From: Armatimonadota bacterium
GTDB taxonomy: Bacteria; Sysuimicrobiota; Sysuimicrobiia; Sysuimicrobiales; Humicultoraceae
Assembly: GCA_016869025.1 (NCBI GenBank)
Contig: VGFA01000007.1
Location: 1 to 64,000 of the forward strand
DNA: 64,000 nucleotides
Direction of reading: 5' to 3'
The translations under genes were made by a program, and so were the position numbers. Shown piece by piece: positions 25,901 to 33,949 of the stretch. The stretch's first letter is position 1; every line of letters starts with the position of its first letter. Under the pieces are notes generated by a model, which was given only the letters and a program-made list of their open reading frames with translations, did no database searches and was not told the origin of the DNA.

Positions 25901-26512
25901 CACGGGGACCAAACCGTAGAGCCCTGAGGCGGACTTGAGGGGCAGCATCACGCAGGCCTCGGTCAGCAGCACCGACACACCGGCGCCGTCGAACGCAGAG
26001 AACAGGACGCGCTGTTGCTCCAGGCCCCAGTCTCCGAAGCCGGGCGCCATCCGCCCGGTCAGCCGCAGCCCCTGCGCACGGCACTCGGCGGCCAGGCGAC
26101 GCCTGATGTCCTTAATGAGAATCTCTATCACTACCCACCCCGCGGTGTCCAGCAACAACCCTTCCACAAACTGCCCGTCGCGGACCATCTCCTGCGCGCG
26201 CCGCTCCAGTTCCGACCCGACGGTGAGGAGCACGATCGCGACCTCTACCGCCTGGGCGAGCCGGCGCGCCAGCGCGCGGCTGTGGAAGGCGAGGCCACCG
26301 GCAAGCAGCACGCCGCCTGCGGTCTCAACCCGGGTGAGCCGCCCGCGTGCCAGCCACGCCCGTGGTTCCACCAGCGTTTCGGCCAGCGCGGCCATCCGCG
26401 CAGAGGTCTCCCGCACGACCGGCGAGACCGCCTCGATCCTCCGGTACTTCTGCAGCCTCAGGATGAGGCCCGGATCCACGCGGGGCCGGGCCAGGGTGAT
26501 CTGCTCGACCAT
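25889..26512 (-). CDS. Methionine synthase activation-domain protein (stand-alone)
   Basis: A 207-residue protein equivalent to the C-terminal reactivation domain of MetH. The SAM-binding region is recognisable as Arg154-Pro157-Gly158 (RMAPGFGDW) followed by LTEACVMLPLKSASGLYG at residues 183-200, corresponding to the R-x-x-x-P-G-Y and LTES...SVSG motifs of MetH. In MetH this domain supplies SAM for reductive remethylation of oxidised cobalamin. It is the first gene of the corrinoid operon, divergent from bacterioferritin across 208 bp. I saw no convincing riboswitch in that gap. Confidence 0.88.
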   Translation of the reverse strand: MVEQITLARPRVDPGLILRLQKYRRIEAVSPVVRETSARMAALAETLVEPRAWLARGRLTRVETAGGVLLAGGLAFHSRALARRLAQAVEVAIVLLTVGSELERRAQEMVRDGQFVEGLLLDTAGWVVIEILIKDIRRRLAAECRAQGLRLTGRMAPGFGDWGLEQQRVLFSAFDGAGVSVLLTEACVMLPLKSASGLYGLVPVAAR

Positions 26513-26720
26513 CCGGTGCGCGCCTGTTGTGCCTCGTGATGAAGCGGCGTATCCTTCCAGCGGTTCGACCCACCGCCGCGTTCTCCTACCCCAGGGATCG
26601 TTCCCGCGGTTCGGCAGGCTTCCCTCGCGACCACGTCGCAGGAGGTGGGCGCCTTGTCAGCCAAGATGTCATAGTAGGAAGGACCGGCAACCTGACTCGG
26701 GCGGGAAAGGGGCGAGAAGA

Positions 26721-27185
26721 ATGAAGGGTAACGAGAAGATGCTATCGGCGCTGAACCAACTCCTGGCTGACGAACTCACCGCCATCAGCCAGTACATGGT
26801 GCACTCGGAGATGTGCGCCAACTGGGGATACGAGAAGCTTCACAAGGCCATCGAGGCCCGGGCGGTGGACGAGATGCACCACGCCGAGTGGCTCATCCAG
26901 CGCATCCTATTCCTGGACGGCACGCCGATCGTATCGAAGCTCAATCCCATGAGGATCGGCCCGACCGTGCCCGAGATGATCAAGTTCGACCAGGAGGCCG
27001 AGATTGACGCGGTGGCTGCCTACAACAAAGCCATCGCGCTGGCGCGCGAGGTAGGTGACAATGCCAGCGTTGACCTGTTGACCCGCATCCTCAAGATGGA
27101 AGAGGACCACGAGGATTGGGCGGAAGTGCAGAACGCTCAGATCGAGCAGATGGGCCTGGCGAACTACCTGACCAACCAGACCTAG
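26721..27185 (+). CDS. bfr: Bacterioferritin
   Basis: A 154-residue ferritin-like protein. The dinuclear iron ligands fall at the standard bacterioferritin numbers: Glu18, Glu51, His54, Glu94, Glu127 and His130. Met52, which ligates the haem between subunits, is present. It should form the 24-subunit iron-storage shell. The ATG at 26721 follows an AAAGGGGCGAGAAG purine-rich stretch. It is divergent from the corrinoid operon, both being iron- or redox-related functions. Confidence 0.93.
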   Translation: MKGNEKMLSALNQLLADELTAISQYMVHSEMCANWGYEKLHKAIEARAVDEMHHAEWLIQRILFLDGTPIVSKLNPMRIGPTVPEMIKFDQEAEIDAVAAYNKAIALAREVGDNASVDLLTRILKMEEDHEDWAEVQNAQIEQMGLANYLTNQT

Positions 27186-27206
27186 GACGCTGCGACGGGT
27201 TAGTCT

Positions 27207-27848
27207 GTGCGGGCCAACTCAAGGACGCAGTCGCTGGGCGAGGAGATCGCAAACAGCGTCAGCCACGGCGTGGGCGCGCTGGCAGCGGCCGTAGCCGCTC
27301 CATTCCTGATTGTTTCCGCGGTTCGAAGCGGGGATGGCCTAGGAATAGTAGGCGCGAGTATCTTCGCGACCACGATGCTGCTGCTTTACCTGATGTCCAC
27401 GCTATACCACTCGCTGGCGAAGGGGCGGGCCAAGCGCGTGTTTCAGATCTTGGATCACTGCGCGATCTTCCTTCTGATCGCCGGCACCTACACGCCGTTC
27501 ACCCTCGGTGCGTTGCGGGGTACGTGGGGCTGGACGCTGCTCGGGCTCGTGTGGGGCATAGCGATCACGGGCATCGTGCTCAAGGCGGTGTGCGGGGTGA
27601 GGTACCCGGTCCTGTCGATAGCGCTCTATCTGGGGATGGGATGGCTGATCGTCATCGCGGCTAAGCCCCTCTGGACCCATCTGCCGCTACCCGGCCTGCT
27701 GTGGCTCGTGGCCGGCGGCGTGGCGTACACGGCGGGCGTCGGATTCCTGGCAGCGGAGCGGGTTCGCTACGGCCACTTCGTCTGGCACCTGTACGTTCTC
27801 ACGGGTACGGCCTGTCACTTCGTCGCAGTGCTGAGGTACGCGGGCTAG
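27207..27848 (+). CDS. Haemolysin III / YqfA family membrane protein
   Basis: A 213-residue protein with seven predicted helices and the family motifs EEIANSVSHGVGA at the N-terminus, STLYHSL, ILDHCAIFLLIAGTYTPF and a C-terminal HFVWHLYVLTGTACHF. The conserved Asp and His residues resemble the zinc-binding set of the PAQR/HlyIII superfamily. Its physiological role in bacteria is uncertain; membrane homeostasis is likelier than haemolysis. The start is GTG 27207, 21 bp after the bacterioferritin stop. Confidence 0.87.
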   Translation: MRANSRTQSLGEEIANSVSHGVGALAAAVAAPFLIVSAVRSGDGLGIVGASIFATTMLLLYLMSTLYHSLAKGRAKRVFQILDHCAIFLLIAGTYTPFTLGALRGTWGWTLLGLVWGIAITGIVLKAVCGVRYPVLSIALYLGMGWLIVIAAKPLWTHLPLPGLLWLVAGGVAYTAGVGFLAAERVRYGHFVWHLYVLTGTACHFVAVLRYAG

Positions 27849-27868
27849 CATGCCCGCGGGCGCTCCCA

Positions 27869-28369
27869 GTGAGACGTGAGGACAAGGAAATCCCGAATAG
27901 AGACCTGATCGACAAGGTCATTGCGCAGGCCCAGGTCTGCAGGTTGGGGCTGTGCAAAGACAATATGCCCTATGTTGTTCCCGTGTCCTTCGGCTATGAC
28001 GGTGCCTTCATCTACTTTCACTCGGCCAGGGAGGGCATGAAGCTGGACTACCTGGCTTCCAACAACAGGGTCTGCTTTGAGTTGGAGCACGATGTTAGGG
28101 TCATCCCAAGTTCCGGTGAAGCCTGCGAATGGTCCTTCTCCTTCTACAGCGTGATCGGGTTTGGCACGGTTGAGGAGATAGTGGATCCCCAGGGCAAGGC
28201 CGATGCGCTGAGCCAGATAATGAGGCACTACTCCGGCAGGGAGTGGAGCCTCAACGAGCGGTCGCTCGAGAAGACGCGGTTGTGGCGCATCTCGATTGAG
28301 CGGATCACGGGCAAGCGATCTAAGGACAAGAATCGTGGAGTCGCGGAGATTCGTCGCGCCGGGGAGTAA
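27869..28369 (+). CDS. Pyridoxamine 5'-phosphate oxidase-like (NimA-type) flavoprotein
   Basis: A 166-residue split-barrel protein. It contains QVCRLGLCKDNMPYVVPVSFGYDGAFIYFHSA and GMKLDYLASNNRVCFELE, the usual core of the pyridoxamine-oxidase-like and 5-nitroimidazole-reductase families, which bind FMN or haem. A late TRLWRISIERITGKR motif is also typical. GTG 27869 is the most plausible start, although the ribosome site is weak. It follows the HlyIII gene by 20 bp. Confidence 0.8.
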   Translation: MRREDKEIPNRDLIDKVIAQAQVCRLGLCKDNMPYVVPVSFGYDGAFIYFHSAREGMKLDYLASNNRVCFELEHDVRVIPSSGEACEWSFSFYSVIGFGTVEEIVDPQGKADALSQIMRHYSGREWSLNERSLEKTRLWRISIERITGKRSKDKNRGVAEIRRAGE

Positions 28370-28488
28370 GGACTCGGGGGACCGCAAGAGCTCCGGCACT
28401 TGGGTGGAGGGCAAGCGTTGCGCAGGGCGGGCGCGTGTTTCGGTTGAAGGCATTTATGTTAGGCGACCCTCTGGAGCCATCTTCTCCC

Positions 28489-28836
28489 ATGGAAGACGAA
28501 CAGTTCTGGGTCCGGCTTGACGAATTCGTGGCGTCGCACCGCATTCGGGTCGATCGGCCGAAGGGGCTATCATATCCTGAGGAGCCAGATCTTGTGTATC
28601 CGCTGGACTATGGCTTTCTGGAGGGCACTCTCTCCGGCGATGGTGCCGAGGTCGATGTCTGGGTTGGAAGCCTTTCCGGGGGTACTGTCACCGGCCTTCT
28701 TGTAACGGTAGATGAGAAGAAGCATGACGCTGAACTGAAAGTTCTTGTGGGTTGCACAAGGGAGGAAGCAAGGCAGGTCCTTGCCATCCACAACTGCGGG
28801 ATGCAATCGGCCATCCTGGTGCAGCGCGCAACCTGA
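28489..28836 (+). CDS. Small inorganic pyrophosphatase-like protein
   Basis: A 115-residue protein with FWVRLDEFVASHRIRVDRPKG, YPLDYGFLEGTLSGDGAEVDVW and a C-terminal EARQVLAIHN. This matches a short group annotated as inorganic pyrophosphatases; the D-Y-G-x-x-x-G-T segment echoes the family I active site. The complete acidic D-x-D-P-x-D triad of Ppa is not evident, so activity is uncertain. Starts at 28435 (GTG) or 28456 (ATG) are also open; I prefer 28489, where conserved-looking sequence begins. Its flanks on both sides look non-coding and mosaic. Confidence 0.6.
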   Translation: MEDEQFWVRLDEFVASHRIRVDRPKGLSYPEEPDLVYPLDYGFLEGTLSGDGAEVDVWVGSLSGGTVTGLLVTVDEKKHDAELKVLVGCTREEARQVLAIHNCGMQSAILVQRAT

Positions 28837-29074
28837 CCACGCATGATGTGGAGAGCGAAACGATTCTATCGTAGCGGTGCCCGATGCGTCTCGTGCTTTG
28901 TCATGCTCGTTGGTCCGCAGGCTCGAAACAGCCCCCACAACAACTGGCTGAAGCTGGCCCGGCAGGCTAGCGCTCAGGCGCGTCTCTCAGTGCTCGCAGT
29001 CTCACTTTGGAGTGAAGGAGGCAGCTTAGCTCGAGGCCGTCAGGCAAGCTACTCATGGCGAAGGGGGAATCTCA
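28837..29074. other. Non-coding stretch, possible recombination scar
   Basis: About 238 bp with no gene I can support; open frames here overlap neighbours and resemble nothing. The segment CCACAACAACTGGCTGAAGC near 28938-28957 resembles sequences often seen beside mobile cassettes. Together with GTTAGGC at about 28458 before the pyrophosphatase-like gene, it may mark another small insertion. This is only a suggestion. Confidence 0.3.
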
Positions 29075-29995
29075 TTGAAAGCGAGAATGCTGCAGCGGCT
29101 GGAGCAGCGTGGGTATGCGGGGAGTGTCGCATCAATCCAGCACCTTCATGACCTGCGGCGGGACATCGAGGCGAACTATGGCAGCGGCTCATTCGAGGAA
29201 CAGTTCTATCAGGAACGCCTGACTGGATTTGCCTTCAGTCCTCCCGAGAGCCTGTTAGAGGCTCGGTCTCTGATCGTGGTGGCCGTAAGGCAGCCTCAGG
29301 TGCGCTTCACCTTTGCCTGGAAAGGCGAGCCCGTACCGATCATTGTGCCACCCACGTACATACACTGGCGAGAGACCGACCGGCAAGTTCAAGAGACCTT
29401 GGCCGAGATCCTCGGTCCAGAAGGGTATCAGGTAGGTGAGGCAGTGTTGCCGAAGAAGCCGCTTGCAGCGCACAGTGGGCTGGCGGCGTATGGCAAGAAC
29501 AACATCACCTACGTTGCCGGGATGGGGAGTTTTCATCGGTTGGTGGCCTTCTACTCTGATCTGCCATGTGAGGAAGGGAACTGGCAGGAATCAAGGATGG
29601 TGGAACGGTGTGAAGGCTGCCGTGCCTGCATAAGGCAATGTCCGTCGGGCGCGATCAGCGCAGATCGCTTTCTGCTGCACGCGGAACGGTGTATCGCGTT
29701 CCATAATGAGAGGCCCGGCGAAGTTCCCTTTCCGGCGTGGTTGGAGGCTTCGTGGCATGATTGTCTGGTGGGTTGCATGCAATGCCAAAGGGTCTGCCCG
29801 GAGAACAAAGAGTTCGTGGGGTGGGTTGAGGAGGGAGCGCAATTCTCATTGGAGGAGACGGCGCTCCTTGTGGCCGGGACACCACTTGAGCAACTGCCCG
29901 CCAGGATGGTGAAGAAGCTGGAGGAGTGCGGCCTGTTGGACATGGTTGATATTCTTCCGCGCAACTTGAGGGTTCTGCTCGAGAGGATGGGGTAG
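29075..29995 (+). CDS. QueG-like double [4Fe-4S] reductase-type protein
   Basis: A 306-residue protein with two [4Fe-4S] motifs of 8Fe ferredoxin type: Cys179, Cys182, Cys185 and Cys189 (CEGCRACIRQCP), then Cys206, Cys234, Cys237 and Cys241 (CMQCQRVCP). The layout is that of epoxyqueuosine reductase (QueG) and related reductive-dehalogenase-like proteins. It is shorter than QueG and lacks the C-terminal HEAT repeats. The N-terminal domain would hold cobalamin in QueG; I cannot confirm binding here. The TTG at 29075 follows GGGGGA; ATG 29087 is an alternative. Confidence 0.75.
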   Translation: MKARMLQRLEQRGYAGSVASIQHLHDLRRDIEANYGSGSFEEQFYQERLTGFAFSPPESLLEARSLIVVAVRQPQVRFTFAWKGEPVPIIVPPTYIHWRETDRQVQETLAEILGPEGYQVGEAVLPKKPLAAHSGLAAYGKNNITYVAGMGSFHRLVAFYSDLPCEEGNWQESRMVERCEGCRACIRQCPSGAISADRFLLHAERCIAFHNERPGEVPFPAWLEASWHDCLVGCMQCQRVCPENKEFVGWVEEGAQFSLEETALLVAGTPLEQLPARMVKKLEECGLLDMVDILPRNLRVLLERMG

Positions 29996-30008
29996 TGATC
30001 ACGGCGAA

Positions 30009-31766
30009 TTATCTATGAATTTCCCGCCCGGTCCGCGCGTGCTCCTCCCAGATGGACGCCGGAATCCGATCTCCGAACTGCTCGAACAGCGTCCGCTGCT
30101 CCTCCAGCTCCTGCAGCCAGCCCTCCCGGTCGTAGCTCAGAGCTTCCGCCACCGCGCTGTGGGGGGCCTCCGGGCCACCCAGCTCCAGGCCGGTCAGGTC
30201 CAGGTCGTCAGGTGACGGGATCAAACCCACAGGGGTTTCGATGGCCCTGGCCTTACGCTTGATTCGCTCGACGATCCACTTGAGGACGCGCACGTTCTCG
30301 CAGTACCCGGGCCAGAGAAACCGTCCATCGGCGCCGCGGCGGAACCAGTTGATACGGAAAATCCTTGGGGGCACTGCCAGACGCCTGCCCATCTCCAGCC
30401 AGTGGGCGAAGTAATCCCCCATGTTGTAGCCGCAGAACGGCAGCATCGCCATGGGATCGCGGCGCACCACACCCACCTTGCCGGTGGCCGCCGCCGTGGT
30501 CTCGGTTCCCATCGAGGCACCCATGTAAACGCCGTGCTGCCAGTCGAACGCCTCGAAGACGAGCGGGACATCGCGCGATCGCCGCGCTCCGAAGATGATG
30601 CCCGAGATCGGCACCCCCTTTGGATCCTCCCATCGGGGCGAGATGGTGGGGCACTGCCGCAGGTAGGCGGTGAACCTGGAGTTTGGATGGGCGGCGGGGC
30701 CGGCTTCGGGTTGCCACGGCCGGCCCTGCCAGTCCAGCAGGCCCGCGGGCGGCGCGTCGCTCGTCCCCTCCCACCAGGGCTCTCCGCCCGGGGACACGGC
30801 CACATTGGTAAAGAGGGCGTTACGGCGTATCATCTCCAGCGCGCTGGGGTTCGTATTGATGTTTGTCCCCGGCGCTACCCCGAACGACCCTTGCTCGGGG
30901 TTGATCGCCCACAACTGCCCCTTGTCGTCCACGTTCAGCCAGGCGATGTCGTCGCCGAGCGTCCACACCCTGTAGCCGGGAAGCGCCGATTGCACCATCG
31001 CCAGGTTGGTTTTGCCGGACGCGCTGGGCATGGCCGCCGCCAGGTAGGTCACCTCGCCTGACGGATCCTCGAGCCCGAGGATCAACATGTGCTCGGCCAT
31101 CCAGCCCTCCTGCCGGGCCTGCCAGGAGGCGATGCGCAGCGAATGGCACTTCTTCGCCAGGATGGCGTTTCCGCCGTACCCGGTGCCGACGCTCCAGATG
31201 AGCCGCTCCTGTGGGAAGTGCATGATGAACCGCCGCTCCGGGGAGAGATCCGCCAGGGAGTGCAGGCCGGCGACGAAGTCCTCGGGGGTGCGCAGGTGCT
31301 CCAGCGCCACGCGTCCCGCCCTGGTCATTATGTGCATGCTGGCCGTTACGTAGGCGCTGTCGCTGACCATGATGCCGACCCTGCTGTAGGGTGATCCCAC
31401 CGGCCCCATCAGGTAGGGGATGACGTACATGGTCCGGCCCCGCATGCTTCCATTGAAGAGCGCTCCCACTCTCTCCTCGGCCTCGGCAGGGGTCATCCAG
31501 TTGTTGGTTGGGCCGGCGTCCTCACGCCGCGGGGTGCAGACATAGGTCAGGTGCTCGGTGCGGGCCACGTCCTGTGGATGGCTCCGGTGGAGGTAGCAGT
31601 TGGGATAGGTGAACTGGTTCAGGCGGTGCAGGGTGGCGTCGCGGAGCATCGCATCAACAAGGCGCTCGAACTCCTCTTCTGAGCCCCCGTGCCAGACCAC
31701 GCGATCGGGATGGCACCGTCGTGCCGCCTCGTCCACCCATTGCTCTGCCACCGAAGTTGCGGCCAT
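30009..31766 (-). CDS. pckG: Phosphoenolpyruvate carboxykinase (GTP)
   Basis: A 585-residue GTP-type PEPCK, which interconverts oxaloacetate and phosphoenolpyruvate. The substrate region SPYSRVGIMVSDSAYV and the P-loop AAMPSASGKTN (residues 243-254, Lys252, Thr253) are clear. GTP-site segments such as FRINWFRRG follow. The hyper-reactive cysteine of most GTP-PEPCKs in the P-loop (A-C-G-K-T) is Ser250 here. The gene starts 22 bp after the PHP phosphatase stop on the same strand and converges with the QueG-like gene. Confidence 0.95.
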   Translation of the reverse strand: MAATSVAEQWVDEAARRCHPDRVVWHGGSEEEFERLVDAMLRDATLHRLNQFTYPNCYLHRSHPQDVARTEHLTYVCTPRREDAGPTNNWMTPAEAEERVGALFNGSMRGRTMYVIPYLMGPVGSPYSRVGIMVSDSAYVTASMHIMTRAGRVALEHLRTPEDFVAGLHSLADLSPERRFIMHFPQERLIWSVGTGYGGNAILAKKCHSLRIASWQARQEGWMAEHMLILGLEDPSGEVTYLAAAMPSASGKTNLAMVQSALPGYRVWTLGDDIAWLNVDDKGQLWAINPEQGSFGVAPGTNINTNPSALEMIRRNALFTNVAVSPGGEPWWEGTSDAPPAGLLDWQGRPWQPEAGPAAHPNSRFTAYLRQCPTISPRWEDPKGVPISGIIFGARRSRDVPLVFEAFDWQHGVYMGASMGTETTAAATGKVGVVRRDPMAMLPFCGYNMGDYFAHWLEMGRRLAVPPRIFRINWFRRGADGRFLWPGYCENVRVLKWIVERIKRKARAIETPVGLIPSPDDLDLTGLELGGPEAPHSAVAEALSYDREGWLQELEEQRTLFEQFGDRIPASIWEEHARTGREIHR

Positions 31767-31788
31767 CTAGATCCAGCCTCCTCGTTTA

Positions 31789-32640
31789 TCAGAACCGTTC
31801 CATCCGCCAGCCTTCTTCGCGCAGGACGGCGGTCGTGGAGCACCCTGCCTCGCGCAACATCGCCTCTGCCTCGGCGTAGAAGGCGGCGACGTGCTCGGGC
31901 TGATGGGCGTCGGCGGTTACGACCAGGGGGATTGCCATCTCCACGCAGCGCCGGACGATCCATGGGCTTGGATGTGGCGCCGCCGGCGAGCAGCGCCATC
32001 CCGACGTGTTGACCTCCACGATCAGGCCTGCCTTCGCGCAGGCCCGCAGCGTGGTCTCCACCTCGTCCCTGTACCACCCCTCGTCCTCTCTGAAGTAGCG
32101 TCCATCGCCATTCCATCTCTTTATGTGGTCTAGATGCGCCAGGATCGCCACGCGGCCCCACTCTGCCAGCTGCCGCGCACGCCTGTAGTATTCGGCAACC
32201 AGCGCCCGGGCATCGCCACCGAATATCTCGCGCAGCCCCTGCTCGAACTCCTGCCGTGTGTAGTCGAAGGCCCAGGGTACCCCTGCCGCGTCGTGCCCGA
32301 GGAAGTGGACGCCGCCGATCAGGAACTCGAACCGGAATGGGGCCACGATCTCCCACAGAGGCGCCGCATGCTCAGGGATGAAGTCGAACTCCATTCCCAG
32401 GTGCACGCGCAGCCGCCCGGCGTAGGACTTCCGAAGCCGCTCGACCTCGGCGCAGTATGCCGGCAAGTCCTCGGCCCGCAGGGCGAAGTCGTTAGCAAAG
32501 GTCAGCGGTGAGTGACTGGAGATCCCCACCGCCTCCAGACCGGCGCCGATGGCCGCGTCCACGTACTCCGCGATCTCGCCTTCCCCGTCGCAGTAGCGGT
32601 TGTGGGTGTGGTAGCTGGTCGTCAACATGCCCGGTCTCAT
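31789..32640 (-). CDS. PHP-domain phosphatase, histidinol-phosphatase (HisK/HisJ) type
   Basis: A 283-residue PHP metallophosphoesterase. The four PHP motifs are visible: YHTHNRYCDGEG at the N-terminus, GISSHSPLTF, a GGVHFLG/LAHLDH pair in the middle, and VTADAHQPEHV near the C-terminus. Histidinol-phosphatase of this type performs the penultimate histidine biosynthesis step. No other his gene is nearby, so another phosphate ester substrate is possible. It sits between the MFS and PEPCK genes in a three-gene run with 15- and 22-bp gaps. Confidence 0.82.
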   Translation of the reverse strand: MRPGMLTTSYHTHNRYCDGEGEIAEYVDAAIGAGLEAVGISSHSPLTFANDFALRAEDLPAYCAEVERLRKSYAGRLRVHLGMEFDFIPEHAAPLWEIVAPFRFEFLIGGVHFLGHDAAGVPWAFDYTRQEFEQGLREIFGGDARALVAEYYRRARQLAEWGRVAILAHLDHIKRWNGDGRYFREDEGWYRDEVETTLRACAKAGLIVEVNTSGWRCSPAAPHPSPWIVRRCVEMAIPLVVTADAHQPEHVAAFYAEAEAMLREAGCSTTAVLREEGWRMERF

Positions 32641-32655
32641 CGGCCCCTCCGGCCG

Positions 32656-33894
32656 CTAGCGCCGCTCCTCTGGCGGCCGGACGTTGCGAAACATGCGAAA
32701 GAGAAGCAGGTCGTAGATGATCTTAAGCCCGCCTCCCAGAAAGAACGGCACGCCCAGTCCGACCACCTGCATCGCCACGCCGGCCGCGATCGGTGTCGTG
32801 GCCTGGGCCAGGTTGCGCGCGATGTTCGTCACCCCGGCCGCGGCCACCCGTTCCTCGGGATCCACCACGGCCACGACGTAGGACTGGCGCGTGGGGACGT
32901 CCATCTGGGAGAGGGCGTGGCGGGCCAGGATCAGGCCGATCGCCCACGGCAGCGAAGGCGCCAGCGGGATGGCCATCAGCAGCACGTTGGAGGGCAGGTG
33001 CGTGAACACCATCGTGTTGATCAGGCCGATGCGCTCGGCGACCCGCGCCGCGGCCAGGAACGAGGCGGCCTGCAGCAGGCCGACGCCCAGGAAGATCGGG
33101 CCGAGGATCTCCGGCCCTGCTCCCCAGCGCAGGTTGAAGTAGTAGGCGATCAGACTCTGCACCACGAACCCGCCGCCGAGCGAGTCCAGACTGAACAGCG
33201 CCGCCAGCTTCAGGACAATTCCGCGTGAGCGCCGCAGGCCGTATCCTGACGCGCTGCCTACCACGACCTCTACGCGGCCGCTGAGCCGCTTGAACAGCCA
33301 CAGCGCAACGCAGGCGAACGCGGCATAGGCCAGGAACATCGTCCGAAACGACATCCTGGGATCCATGCCCAGGACCTGCTGCAGCAGAACCGGTGTGCCG
33401 GCGGCCAGCGCGCCCAGGGAACCGGCCAGCGCGCCCACCATGTTGTACAGTGAGAACAGCCGCGTCCGGTGCTCCTGCGCGGTCGTCTGGGGCAGCATCG
33501 CCTGCTCGAGCGAGAGAAAGGGGCCGACCTCGCCCGATGTCGCTCCCACCGTGCCGGTCAGCGATGCTAGGATGAGAAGCGGGTACCAGGTGCTGAACGC
33601 GAACGCCGCGCCGCTGCCGGCCATGAAGACCGCGCTGATCTGCAGCATCCTGCGCCGACCGTACCTGTCGGCGGTCCCGGCAAACAGCGCGGTAAGCGCG
33701 GCCGATCCCAACAGGGTCGCGGTCAGCACCGCGCCTACCTGCCAGGGCGCAAAGCCCGCTTCCTTGAGGTAGACTCCCAGCAACACCGACTGGAACCCGT
33801 AGGCGAACGTCCGAACCGCGCGTGCGCCCAGGATAATCCGGCCGTCTATCGAGATCCAGGAGGAAGCAGGCAGGTCTCGGGCAGAACTCACCAT
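32656..33894 (-). CDS. MFS transporter
   Basis: A 412-residue protein with twelve predicted helices and the cytoplasmic loop motif GTADRYGRRRML between helices 2 and 3, as in MFS motif A. It begins with about 15 polar residues before the first helix. It is the first gene of the MFS-phosphatase-PEPCK run and is divergent from the phosphofructokinase pair, with 55 bp between start codons. The substrate is unknown. Confidence 0.83.
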   Translation of the reverse strand: MVSSARDLPASSWISIDGRIILGARAVRTFAYGFQSVLLGVYLKEAGFAPWQVGAVLTATLLGSAALTALFAGTADRYGRRRMLQISAVFMAGSGAAFAFSTWYPLLILASLTGTVGATSGEVGPFLSLEQAMLPQTTAQEHRTRLFSLYNMVGALAGSLGALAAGTPVLLQQVLGMDPRMSFRTMFLAYAAFACVALWLFKRLSGRVEVVVGSASGYGLRRSRGIVLKLAALFSLDSLGGGFVVQSLIAYYFNLRWGAGPEILGPIFLGVGLLQAASFLAAARVAERIGLINTMVFTHLPSNVLLMAIPLAPSLPWAIGLILARHALSQMDVPTRQSYVVAVVDPEERVAAAGVTNIARNLAQATTPIAAGVAMQVVGLGVPFFLGGGLKIIYDLLLFRMFRNVRPPEERR

Positions 33895-33949
33895 GCCAGG
33901 TAGCTTCGGCGGAACACCGAGGCAACCCTACGCTGAGGTGGTTGTTGCG

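Noticed and set aside
26513-26720. Possible cobalamin or SAM riboswitch ahead of the corrinoid operon.
   Set aside because: GAGGGAAGCC and a G-rich run superficially resemble a B12-box region, but I could not find the conserved B12 box or the SAM-I core in the right order. A covariance search (Rfam Cobalamin, SAM) would settle it.
28843-29151. A 102-codon frame between the pyrophosphatase-like and QueG-like genes.
   Set aside because: It overlaps the QueG-like start, has mixed composition and no recognisable domain.
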